From: Gryganskiella cystojenkinii
Taxonomy: Eukaryota; Mortierellomycota; Mortierellomycetes; Mortierellales; Mortierellaceae
Reading direction: 5' to 3'
DNA length: 30,183 bases
Assembly: GCA_015852425.1 (NCBI GenBank)
Contig: JAAAIG010000469.1
Coordinates: forward strand, 1-30,183
The position numbers were made by a program, and so were the translations under genes. Positions 1 through 8,467 of this stretch are shown here, one piece after another. Positions within the stretch are counted from its first letter, which is position 1. Each line of letters opens with the position of its first letter. The notes under the pieces were generated by a model. It saw only the letters and a program-made list of their open reading frames with translations, searched no databases and was not told the origin of the DNA.

Positions 1-169
1 GTTGGATCTTGGGCGATAGGCGAAGGTGCTGGAACTCGTAGTCAACAACATCAGAGTTGTGTACGATCGAGGAATTCTTTTTGGCGTTACGGATGTCGTC
101 AAATCCCCATAATCGCTTGCGGTTGAAATCGAGGTCACTGTCGACAGTTTCTTCACATCCTCCTATCAT
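1..169 (-). CDS. Partial open frame running off the left edge, unknown protein
   Basis: A minus-strand frame opens with ATG at 169-167 and stays open for 56 codons to the window edge. The predicted peptide is polar, mixes acidic and basic residues, and contains LWGFDDIRNAKKNSS and VVDYEFQHLRLSPKI. This composition looks like a real protein rather than a shadow frame. It lies about 105 bases downstream of the stop of the degraded nuclease-like gene on the same strand, so it could be a separate downstream gene or a 3' exon of a related element. I do not recognise a family. An acceptor-like TAG just inside the ATG (about position 163-165) means it could also be an internal exon rather than a first exon. 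Confidence 0.35.
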   Translation of the reverse strand, partial: MIGGCEETVDSDLDFNRKRLWGFDDIRNAKKNSSIVHNSDVVDYEFQHLRLSPKIQ

Positions 170-274
170 AAAATTGAGCCCATGGTTAAAGCTATTACTT
201 CTATGGAACTGCAATAAACATATAGAGCATCTGTACTGTAGTAGAGAAAACCACGAGCTGGGCCGGTAATGTCG

Positions 275-1806
275 TTAAGAGGGAGGGAATAGTGGCAAGG
301 GTGCAAGGTACGGTAAACTGTCCAACTTCCTCCAATAGGCACACTCCCCGTTCCTTCACACTTAATCTCATCACTGAGCGCTGTCATAAACAACCTGGAG
401 CAGCGGGATAGACATGTTGCCTTTGTCCAGAAAGGCGTTGCCAAATCTTGCCAATCGAAAGAGGTCCCAATTATTCTTGGCAGTGTGGCTGGTTTGGGCG
501 GGCCCCGTGATTCCGCCATAGAGTATCTCATGATCATCTACCTTTGCCATGATGTCGGGTCGATCAGGTTTGATCCCTTGGTCTTTCTTCACTTGAGATT
601 CACTGCTAGGACTATGTTCGCGATACTTATAAGCCAAAATGGGGTATTAGATGAATGCACGAATCATTTGTAGCTCTTGAGCTTGAAACCAAAGCAACTG
701 TAGATCGAATCCATCGGTGCGCATCGGCCCTCGTTGAAAGTACCCTTTTGTTGTGTACTCCAAGGGTTCGAAATCGGGGTGGCGAGTTTGTTGGATATGA
801 CCCTTGATCTGTTCCAAAGACAAGAGCTGAAGAGCTGAACTGCTCCTCTGTAACGGTTTTCACTCTCTGCTTGACACTCAATCCATCAGTGGCCACGTTG
901 ATCAAAAATCGCTTGACGGGCTCTCGATCACTCAGCCAGTATGTCACATCAATCAAGGATTTACATCCAAGAAACTGGACCTTTGCGAAGCTGAGTACCC
1001 TTTCCTTCAGAATCGGAATCCGCCAGAACAAGTTGACTAGTTCCAGTGCGGACAGGGAAATTGATCCATTTTCGACGCTCAATATCGGCACCATACGTCG
1101 ATTAGACCCGAGAGTTTGTTCAGTACAATAGAGTTCTCGACTGCGCTTCTATCTTCCTGAATGCCCGCGCTTGGTCTAGCTGTATTGTGTGTGTATGAGA
1201 GAGAAATAGAAGAAACTAGGTGTTACTTCTGATATCAGTACGCCACTTTCGAGCGTGTAAAACATCAAAAAGAAATTGATAGCGCAAGTTACCTTCTCCA
1301 GAAGTACATGATGTCCACTACAATACATTCTGTTCAGCTCCTCTCCTAGATGGGTAGCAATAGGGCGTATTACAGCAATAGAGCGTACTACAACTTCTGC
1401 TGGGAGCAAACTCTATATCCTGATCTGCCAGGACATCCGTCTCCAGTAAGAAATCCTCCAAAAAAAAATATTAGTAGATGAAAACGGGATTTCGAAATTA
1501 CATGAGTCAGATGGATGAATACCTTTGGTTGGCAAAGTTTTGATCGCACTGAGGTTGGTAGAACAGCCTAAAACGTATATGTTGCCATCGTAGTCACTCA
1601 TGGATACGATTCCGAGGATGGTTAGCTGTACTCGGTTGATGTGGAGGGCTTCTGAGACTTCGTCGACGTTGTGACATCTGCTTCCTCAAATCGTCGAGCC
1701 GTTCTCGTACACCAACATATCCGAATCCCCCGAGATGATGTATCACCTATCTAATAAGCTCTGGCAATCCCCACGTCCGCTTCTATCACATTCAACGACC
1801 TCGTGA
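275..1806 (-). pseudogene. Degraded large protein: XPG/FEN1-like nuclease motifs, RTD block, PD-(D/E)XK-like tail
   Basis: Read on the minus strand, successive frames broken by frameshifts and stops give a recognisable order. First comes an XPG-I-like core: EADVGIARAY near 1750-1790, then GDSDMLVYEN near 1695-1740, then LTILGIVSMSDYDGNI near 1570-1640. These correspond to the acidic EAxxxxA and DxD metal-binding motifs and the helix-turn region of FEN1/XPG nucleases. Next is a segment with ELVNLFWRIPILKE and DVTYWLSDREP (about 930-1060). After it comes a block with FEP...GY..RG..RTDGF.LQ.L (about 670-775). The tail, 275-640, has RPDIM followed by ILYGGITGP and WDLFRLARFG, and ends in a frame with EEVGQFTVP and a TAA at 277-275. 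The tail resembles a PD-(D/E)XK fold. At least three frame changes are needed, so this is a pseudogene unless introns rescue it. Family assignment is from motif recognition only. Confidence 0.6.
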
Positions 1807-2239
1807 CATCACTCAGATAGTAGTCCATTCCACCCAAGGTCGAGGAAATAGGGTCGGGCAATCTCTCGGGAAGGAGACGACGTAGTTGACACAGCGCAGT
1901 TCGGTGAGCTTGAAGACAAGGACTTGAAGACAGAAACGATCGGTCCTGATAGATCCTCGTAGAGGATACCCACTGATGGAGTAGGAGCTGGGGTCAAAGT
2001 TCTCTTCCAACCACATGTTGATGCGCAAAAAAAAAGGTTAGTAAACATGTTTTTCGGTAGAGGAAGAGAGGTGGACGGCAAGGGTCCTTGAACAAGTAGC
2101 GATATGTCTGCACTTCCAAATCGAACTCATGCATCAACCCCCATGTCAAATAGTATCCAGGGTTCTCTAGGAACTGCATGGGCAGCATGGTCTCATCCAG
2201 GGTGGCCGTCAAGATAATCAACTCCGCAGTTGCACACAT
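1807..2239 (-). pseudogene. Fragment of a second copy of the same large nuclease-like family
   Basis: On the minus strand, a frame from about 2239 to 2094 encodes LIILTATLDETMLPMQF and NPGYYLTWGLMHEFDLEVQ. After a frame change come FDPSSYSISGYPLRGSIRTD and F.LQVLVFKLTEL (about 1895-2003), then a block ending in STLGGMDYYLS. The motif FxP..Y...GY..RG..RTD.F.LQ.L.F...EL is shared with the downstream remnant at about 670-775, so the window holds this block twice in the same orientation. The fragment then runs directly into the XPG-like part of the other remnant near 1800, which suggests deletion, fusion or nested insertion. No RuvC or zinc-ribbon motifs are visible. Function is not assignable. 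Confidence 0.5.
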
Positions 2240-2662
2240 TCTTTAAACTGCTATCCTTACCTTGCAAAACTTGAAGGCAGCAGGGGTAGAAGGACTTCCG
2301 AGTTTCGAAGACGGATTAAAATAAAGGGAACAAAGACGCAACTAGAAAGAGGCTGTGAAAGTGGTGATGTGAGAATGGTGGTGATTAACGAGAGATGCAC
2401 CGAAGGTGGATGAAAGAGTGACAAAAAAAGGAGGGAGAAAAGGGTGACAAGTGATAACGAGAAAGGAGTGAGGGTGATGTAAAGGGCAAAGGACCATGAA
2501 AAAGAGCTTGAAGAGGGCGTAGCAAACTGCGTGAGAGGCAGGCTCGACAGCCATCCAAGTCCCAGCCAGACATCAAGTCGACCTCCATAAAATGATATCG
2601 CCAAATAGTTTTTTCCTTTCAGTCAGGCTGGACCAAACTCCCTTTCGTAGAGCGCGTGCAAT
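2240..2662. other. Non-coding stretch with purine-rich + strand
   Basis: Open frames here on the minus strand are low-complexity, rich in S, L, P and F from pyrimidine-rich sequence, and resemble promoter or 5' leader DNA rather than protein. The minus-strand sequence 2350-2520 is CT-rich, like the leaders of intact genes in this window, so it could be the old promoter of the degraded gene at 1807-2239. A GTAAGG donor-like site lies near 2250-2260 on the minus strand. Confidence 0.4.
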
Positions 2663-3205
2663 TATTTTAGGGATCTTTCAAAACCATTGTATCGAGGAGC
2701 AGTCTTTTATTATTTGTATTTGAATGTGGGATCAGTCTATCATCTCGCGGTAAAGGATCTGTTGCCGACCTTGTCAAAACAATTTTCGTAATTTGAGTCT
2801 GTTGAGGAACTAGAAATATGGCTCCGAGAAGAGGTGTGGAAATTGTCATCGTCAATGTTGATGGAGACACGTTGAAGACCCTCCAGTTCTAGTGTTGGAT
2901 CGAGGCGCACAACCTGGAACGTGACAACTGCCGCGGGGTAAGCGACAATCACGCTGACATGAAGACTTGTAGGACAATAGTCATGGAGTGTTGGGGTAGT
3001 TGAGGCTGCTACTCACAGTCGCTGTCGACTTCTCCATGTCACTGCCCTCTAGAACCTGCCGCAATTTCAAACGTGGACGAAAACAATATTTTCGTTGACA
3101 TAAAACACAATGTCGGGTCCAGCAAAGAGAAAGAGAGGAATCTGTTTTGTTCTCAGGGCGAGGGCGCTGTTTCTCGTTCTCTTGCTCTTTATCGATATGG
3201 ATCAT
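2663..3205 (-). pseudogene. Remnant of a Crinkler-like PD-(D/E)XK domain
   Basis: Minus-strand frames give LFLFAGPDIVFYVNENIVFV (about 3070-3130), then after one frame slip LKLRQVLEGSDMEKS (about 3020-3065), then after another slip CPTSLHVSVIVAYPAAVV and VVRLDPTLELEGLQ (about 2870-2975), ending in SINIDDDNF. The order GPD - ten or so residues - hydrophobic strand - VxLK matches the D...(E/Q)xK core of restriction-endonuclease-like folds found at the ends of Crinkler-type and related fungal proteins. The lysine-containing strand is split by the frameshift, so no intact nuclease is predicted. No N-terminal Crinkler header is visible upstream; that position is occupied by the Gag-like gene. The family name is an inference from motif pattern. 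Confidence 0.45.
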
Positions 3206-3253
3206 ATCCTATTTTTCTGAACAAACTCCACTACTCACTCTTTGCCTTTCTAT

Positions 3254-3784
3254 TTACCGTGCCTTGATCGCGAAATAAATAATTAGGACCATTGCCAGGG
3301 CGGCTAAGGCTAAAAACAAACAGAAGGCCTGATGATTCTGCTTGCGTTCCTTTCGGACCTCAGCATTCGCTGCTTGCCCTGCAGAATCTTCTCTGAATCG
3401 GGCAACAAAAGCCTGCTTGAAGGAATCAAAGTCGTTCCATTCATGTCGGTTCTCTCGGAACCAGGTCTTGGTAGACTTAGTGGCGAAATAAACAGGAATA
3501 ATATCAAGCCTAGCTCTGGAACCCCAATTGTTGGCTTGGGCGACCTCCTCAAAATCCTGCATCCATTCAACACAGTATGAGCTCCCGCCTAGGCCAGAGA
3601 AACGAGTGGGGGTTGCGAGTTGTCGCTCTTGGAATCTGCAGCAGGCTCGATGTGAACAGGTGTTACAGTTGTCGTCTTCACTGTCGATCACTTTCCGGAA
3701 AGCAGAAGAGGACGTGGAAGAGCGCTGCAGCAGGGTAGTAGTATCGGCCTCGGTATCGTGCAGGTCTTGTGCATAGAAAGCCAT
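3254..3784 (-). CDS. Gag-like protein with C-terminal transmembrane anchor
   Basis: An intact intronless 176-codon frame starts at ATG 3784. Residues 1-60 are polar and Ser/Thr-rich with a small Cys cluster (CNTCSHRACC). Residues about 62-132 match the Ty3/Gypsy retrotransposon Gag signature: FSGLGG, then WMQDFEEVAQANNW, DIIPVYF and TKTWFRENRHEWNDFDSFKQ, ending AFVARF. Retrotransposon Gag proteins normally continue into a CCHC zinc knuckle and Pol. Here the frame instead ends in a basic linker (RKERKQNH) and one strongly hydrophobic helix (FCLFLALAALAMVLIIYF) with a short basic tail. No protease, reverse transcriptase or LTR is visible nearby. This looks like a stand-alone, possibly domesticated, tail-anchored Gag. 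It shares a 440-bp divergent promoter with the three-repeat membrane gene. The alternative is an eroded retrotransposon whose new C-terminus is hydrophobic by chance. Confidence 0.7.
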   Translation of the reverse strand: MAFYAQDLHDTEADTTTLLQRSSTSSSAFRKVIDSEDDNCNTCSHRACCRFQERQLATPTRFSGLGGSSYCVEWMQDFEEVAQANNWGSRARLDIIPVYFATKSTKTWFRENRHEWNDFDSFKQAFVARFREDSAGQAANAEVRKERKQNHQAFCLFLALAALAMVLIIYFAIKAR

Positions 3785-4224
3785 GACTGAGATTGTGTTG
3801 GCGAGAGGGAATGAAACTGATGGAAGGGAAGGACTGAGATCAGTGATTCAGAGTGATGGATGAATGGAATGGAGTAATGAGTGAAGCATTAAGAGGCAGA
3901 CAACAGTTTGGACAGACAAGAGTGACTCCAACAGTTGCAGTGAGCCCAATTTCTTTCTCGGTAATTGTGAGTTATCGGATCGAGTGTTGCTTATTATGTC
4001 AAGGTCGATCATGCAAGTCAAATGGGCAAATTGTTGGCGTAGAACAAAGGGAAAGTTCGATTTTCCACAGCATTGCCACACGAGTACACATATAAAAGTC
4101 CAATCTCGTTGTTCTTGATTTTCACCATTCCCTCCCTCTGCTCTGCCCGACTTCGCCAGCAGCGATACTCCGTCTACTCGACTTTACCAGCGATAGGTCA
4201 TTCTGCCCCGCGGCCTAAGTCTAG
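3785..4224. promoter_or_regulatory. Shared divergent promoter of the Gag-like and three-repeat membrane genes
   Basis: This 440-bp interval separates two head-to-head start codons. The minus-strand side next to 3784 is CT-rich (about 3785-3860), as in other leaders of the window. The plus-strand side carries a TATA box at 4091-4097. No confident coding sequence is seen inside. Confidence 0.5.
4091..4097 (+). promoter_or_regulatory. TATA box
   Basis: TATAAAA lies 134 bp upstream of the ATG at 4225, in the context ACATATAAAAGTCC. It is the best core-promoter match for the three-repeat membrane gene. Confidence 0.5.
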
Positions 4225-4938
4225 ATGCTCAGCAGAAGTATTCTCTCCACATTTGCCAACATCTGGATGGCGGTGTACTTGCCCTTGGGTCTGCCCTTGG
4301 GTCTATACCTCCTTTCAAGTTGCCTGGAGGTTTACATCTCATGGAATGACAAGGAAAACCTCAAGAAACAGGTGGTTCGAGCGTTGCTGATTTGCATACC
4401 AGTTAATACCGTCATTCTTTTCGCAGTTGGCAACATCGAGTCGACCACATATACTCCCCTGGGTCTATGCCTCCTTTCAATTTGCCTGGCCGTTTACCCC
4501 TTACGGAATACCAAGGAGGATCTTCACAAGCGCACGGCTATATCGCTGAAGATGATCACACCAGTTTATACGCATGTCTTTTTTATCGAAGCTGGCGACA
4601 TTGGGAAGACCGTATACTGGCCCCTGGGTCTATACCTCCTTTCAAGTTGCCTCCATCTTTACCTCTCACGAAATATCAAAGAGGATCTCAATTCCGTTAG
4701 AACGCTGAAGATCTACGTACCAGTTTATGTCCTGATGGCCCTGGCTCTATTCTTTTTCAGTGACAACATCCCAATTACAGCACAACGGGGAATGATTGGT
4801 TTCTGTATTGGGCACATGATGATACAAGCTTTTCTTATGGTACACACCTATGGTATGTACTTCGGCCTCAAGCGTCAACAGCGTCTTAATGAAAATTCCA
4901 ATGCAGGCGAAGAATCCAAAGAAAAGATCCCTGTGTAA
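4225..4938 (+). CDS. Multi-pass membrane protein with three internal repeats, unknown function
   Basis: An intact 237-codon frame with no intron. The protein is mostly hydrophobic, with about six to seven predicted membrane segments and a hydrophilic C-tail (residues about 214-237, ending in KIPV). Three repeat units begin at residues 24, 78 and 133. Each starts PLGL, followed by a hydrophobic helix (YLLSSCL or LCLLSICL), a short polar loop (SxNxKEDL-like) with basic residues, and a second helix beginning with (I/P)PV. The repeats are also near-identical at DNA level at their starts (4299, 4461 and 4626), which argues for recent tandem duplication or gene conversion. The last quarter (GMIGFCIGHMMIQAFLMVH) is outside the repeats. 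I recognise no family; I infer a lineage-specific membrane protein. An AATAAA signal follows 18 bases after the stop. Confidence 0.7.
   Translation: MLSRSILSTFANIWMAVYLPLGLPLGLYLLSSCLEVYISWNDKENLKKQVVRALLICIPVNTVILFAVGNIESTTYTPLGLCLLSICLAVYPLRNTKEDLHKRTAISLKMITPVYTHVFFIEAGDIGKTVYWPLGLYLLSSCLHLYLSRNIKEDLNSVRTLKIYVPVYVLMALALFFFSDNIPITAQRGMIGFCIGHMMIQAFLMVHTYGMYFGLKRQQRLNENSNAGEESKEKIPV
4294..4761 (+). repeat. Three tandem in-frame repeat units of about 162-165 bp
   Basis: Units start at 4294, 4456 and 4621 (codons PLG). The core GGGTCTATACCTCCTTTCAA recurs with one or no mismatches at 4299, 4461 and 4626. Spacings of 162 and 165 bp keep the frame. Confidence 0.85.
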
Positions 4939-4956
4939 TACACAGCCCCTCATGAG

Positions 4957-4962
4957 AATAAA
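4957..4962 (+). terminator. Polyadenylation signal AATAAA
   Basis: A perfect AATAAA hexamer 18 bases after the TAA stop of the three-repeat membrane gene. Confidence 0.5.
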
Positions 4963-5585
4963 CTGGTGCACGTGAACAAAACGCCTCTTACTCGATGCAG
5001 GGAGAAGAGAACATCATCATGTACGCTTGGCTGACACCAACCAGTTATCCCTGTGAAACTTTTCTGGCACCTCGAGCCTGAAATTCCTAGGGACTAATGG
5101 ACCGATCGGTCCCGCTTTCATTTGTATTCGCGCTGAAAATCAAATCAAGGGCCCTTTGTTCTACGCGCGATTTCTGTGCTCGTTGAGACCTGCGTTGCCA
5201 ATTGGACGTTATCTCGGGCAATATTTGTAAATGACTCGTATAACCGCGATCATCACCATTCAATAGCACACCAACAGTTAAGGGAAAGAAGAACGTTAGG
5301 CACGTCTCTTAGTTGTATTTTTTAATAATGCGAGCTAGTGTACAGGTTACAAGTCTTGTTGGTCACAAGAGGGATTTTGAAAAGAGGAAAAAGATGCTAA
5401 GGTAAAATACAAGTTTTAAACAAAAGGAGAAAGACTTTGAAGAAAAGGATCTGAACAAAACGATTCTTCAAGAATAACAAAGGAGGTGTACAAAATAAAA
5501 ACACAAAAGAGAAAGAAGAAAAAGGTTTCAAAAAGGTCTATGGGTCCTCGACCCGACGAAAAGGGTGTATCTGCCGCAAATATCT
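4963..5585. other. Intergenic, no gene seen
   Basis: This holds the 3' sides of two converging genes. From about 5380 the plus strand is A/G-rich, the complement of a U-rich 3' untranslated region of the cyclin gene. A 60-codon minus-strand frame at 5087-5269 has no recognisable feature and is not called. Confidence 0.5.
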
Positions 5586-7476
5586 TTAACACATGGCGCG
5601 ACTAGAACCATAGAGACCCATGTCCTCTGTCTCCACAATGTCCTGGCTCGTATAACCGTTGCCGGCACGAACTGGAACAGGCATGGGCAAGTTCATCAGA
5701 TGTGGGTTCTGTTGCGAAGCAATCCAAGCCGCCTTTTGCTGAACTGCCGCATAGCTTTCTGCAGAGGCGGGGTAACCTTGTGCGCCTGGAAGATCGTCAC
5801 CATCGGGGGAAGGGTATTGATCTTGGTTGTTGCGGATTGGTCCCTTGTACACAGGCATGACCTCACCCTCCTCCAAACTGGGTTGGTTAGGCAATGAGGG
5901 ACGTCTTTTAAAGTGCTCCTGGAGTACCACCTGTGGTTGTTGCTGAAGTTGGATCTCGGCCATACCCTGGCGACTAGAAGAACCACGCTTATTGGAGCTG
6001 GGTTGGTTCATGGGAACACCCTGAGGCATATAACTGCTTGTGGGTGAGGGAATCGAGGAAGCAACGGGCTTGCTGACTGCTGGCGGAGTATACCGGCTCG
6101 AGGTCTCGGGAGTGTGGACAGTTGTGTGAGAAGCAGTAGCAGCGGCAGCGGTGGCGGCCTGGAGCTGCATAAAGTCTTGAAGGCTCGAGGCCAAATCAGC
6201 CTCTGTAATGCGGAGGTCAAAGTCGAGAAGGGAAAGCAATTGCTTCTCCATCAGATTAACCTCGCCGACCGAGAAGACCGAAGAATGAGCGGACCAATGC
6301 TTGTTTTTTGGCGATTGATCGTTCAAGTATTTTGCGGCGACAATGAGTGTGGCCAGGAAGACGCGATGGCAGGTGCAGTGCATACCTTAAAATTGCAACA
6401 AATTAAAATGAAATAAGAGGGAAAAAGGTCAGTATTTTTGGTATTTGGTAGAGCCATTGATGATGTGTCCAAAGGAATCCGCCCCCATCAAAATTAAAAT
6501 TAAAATTGGCGGCGTAGCAAGAATTTTGCAGGCCTCAAAAAAAAACGATGATCGCATTCCCTTGAGTTAATAACCGCCCTTTTGCATCTCTGTGCAACAT
6601 TGGAATGAAGGAGCGGCGAAGAGAAGCAATGATGCGATAGATGAACAATAAGAGCCCCACCCCTTCTTTTTGCGACGATCCAAATTACCACTTCAGATTG
6701 TGGCCCTGTTAGTTGCTTCTAGTGCTCCCAAATCGATCGGGGGATCCCCCTCCCCTCTTCCCCCTTTTTAAACAGAGCATACAATTGATGTAATAATGAA
6801 CACATTCCCTATCACCAAAAACCTGGGACAACATTTCGAAGGTGTGGTCCACACATTCCCCTGAGCAAATATGAGATTAACTTTTTTGGTTTACCTTTTG
6901 CTGCGACGGGAAGTTTATACTTGAGTCTCTCGAGATAAACCAACGTGGGCAACAAGGTTGAAGACTGCACATTCGAGTTGAGGACCAACAAACGAATGAA
7001 ATCGTTCAATGGAGGGACAACGACCATACTGGGCTCGTTATTATTTTGATTGCTGTTGTTGGCACCGTGCATACGCGAGCGGTGAGCAGGTGTGTTGGGT
7101 GGCGAGGGCATCGAATAAGGATCAATGACGGGAGGTGGACTGCATTCAATGACTGTGCTGGCGTAGCTGGCAATGTGATCTGATTGGTTTTTTTGTGTTG
7201 GTGTTGGATGAAGGAAGAGATGATGGGTGGGTTAGAACAAAGGAAAGGGCAAAAAGGAAACGCATGGAGAGGCGAAGGCGTTGGTATTGAATCCAAGGAA
7301 AGAAACAACCATGCAAGAAACCCGAAAAAAGAGCATTGCTGGTTTTTTTTCTTGGCCTGCATGACCTCGAAAGAGATCAATTGGGTCTTACCGATCATTT
7401 GTTGAGTGACGGGGCTGCGAAACAGCTTCTCAAGGTTCCTGTTGGAGTAGGTCTTGGATTCCGTGAGAGAGGGCAT
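5586..7476 (-). CDS. PCL1/PCL2-type cyclin (Pho80-like cyclin box)
   Basis: Three exons join in frame to 389 residues: 7476-7392, 7179-6895 and 6385-5586, with GT-AG introns of 212 and 509 bp. The cyclin box occupies about residues 22-190. It has the family hallmarks VTQQMI...HIASYASTVIEC, TLLPTLVYLERLKYKLP, then across the second junction KG-MHCTCHRVFLATLIVAAKYLND, SPKNKHW and LMEKQLLSLLDFDLRI. Proteins of this class bind and activate Pho85-type cyclin-dependent kinases and link cell-cycle entry, polarity and nutrient signals. The C-terminal half is Gln/Ser/Pro-rich and disordered, with possible SP/TP kinase sites. Whether it behaves as a Pcl1/2/9-type or Clg1-type cyclin cannot be told from sequence alone. 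Confidence 0.9.
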
Positions 7477-8310
7477 GATGTGATGATATGTATTTCGTGA
7501 ATTGAAGTAGTGAAGGAATGATGGTGGGTAGTGCGCTGAAGAAGACCTGAGAGAAATGAAAAAGGGATGGCAAATCGCGAACAAAAACAAAAGAAAAGGA
7601 AACAAAAGAAAAAGACGAGGGAAAAAGTTATAAATACGGTGTTTAAAGGAAAGAAAGAAAAAATTAAAGATGACCTAAAAAAAAAAAAGGGTAACGGTTT
7701 TTATGAAGTGTTGACGGGGCTTTGCGTTTTTCCAAAGTTGGAGTGCGAGAAACGTCGGAAAGAATTAAAATTCTAGAGGGGGCTGGTCCAGGAAAATGGA
7801 AGGAAAAGAATATTTTTTTTGAGAGAAGGGAGCCGTTGAAAGAGAATTGAAAAAGGAGAAAAAGACCGTTGGATGTGGAATAGAAGACTTTTTGTGTGTA
7901 GAGAGAAGAAATAAAAACGAAAGGTCTGGTCCAGGTCCTTTGGGGTTTTCTTGGGTATGATGAGTTTTCAAGGAGAGGGTTTTCTTTGATTTCACAGAAA
8001 TGAAAATAAGGGACTGTGAGCGTCTAATGGAGCGAGGGGTTGTGAAATGAGTTGAAATGTGAATGAGCAAGGAGTGAAAAAAAGAATGAGCAAAAAGAGA
8101 CTGCTAGGGCGAAAAAATAAAGATAAAGAAAGAGGAGGTAACAGCTAGAAAGAAGGGAAGAATGAAGTTAAGAAAGAAGAACGGGGGGGAAGAACGAAGT
8201 GGAGGATCCCTTTTATTTCGATTCGGGAAAAGGAATGTTTGTCGTCGAAAATGGATTTTTAATAGAAAAACATCGATTGAATAGAAATAGTGCAAAGATT
8301 TTTGCATTCA
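7477..8310 (-). promoter_or_regulatory. Long purine/pyrimidine-asymmetric leader of the cyclin gene
   Basis: For about 750 bp from 7560 the plus strand is strongly A/G-biased (runs such as AAAGAAAAAATTAAAG), so the transcribed strand of the cyclin gene is pyrimidine-rich. This matches, at larger scale, the CT-rich leaders seen before other start codons here. It probably contains promoter and 5' untranslated sequence. Confidence 0.45.
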
Positions 8311-8447
8311 GCATTTATTTTTCTTCCATGCCCTGTGCGCAGGCTTTGGTTGCATGAAAAAATAGAGGCCCCCCAGAATAGGAAAGGGAAAAAAGATAGG
8401 CGGGCCTAAAAACCTCTTGCTATGCTTCTGCCTCCTTTTTCCCTGCA

Positions 8448-8467
8448 TTTTTTTTTTTTTTTTTTTT
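8448..8467. repeat. Poly(T) tract of 20
   Basis: A homopolymer of 20 T directly read from the sequence, in the long intergenic region upstream of the cyclin gene. Confidence 0.9.

Noticed and set aside
627..1094. 155-codon minus frame as an intact gene
   Set aside because: Its second half reads nonsense while a neighbouring frame continues the family pattern (the RTD block), so the frame is a frameshifted piece of the pseudogene.
2257..2604. 115-codon minus frame as a membrane protein
   Set aside because: Its Leu/Ser/Pro/Phe content comes from a CT-rich tract; two other frames are open over the same bases, as expected of promoter-like low complexity.
2954..3016. A GTGAGT...CAG intron in the Crinkler-like remnant
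   Set aside because: Reading through it in shifted frame keeps family-like sequence (CPTSLHVSVIVAYP), so the interval is coding sequence with a frameshift rather than an intron.
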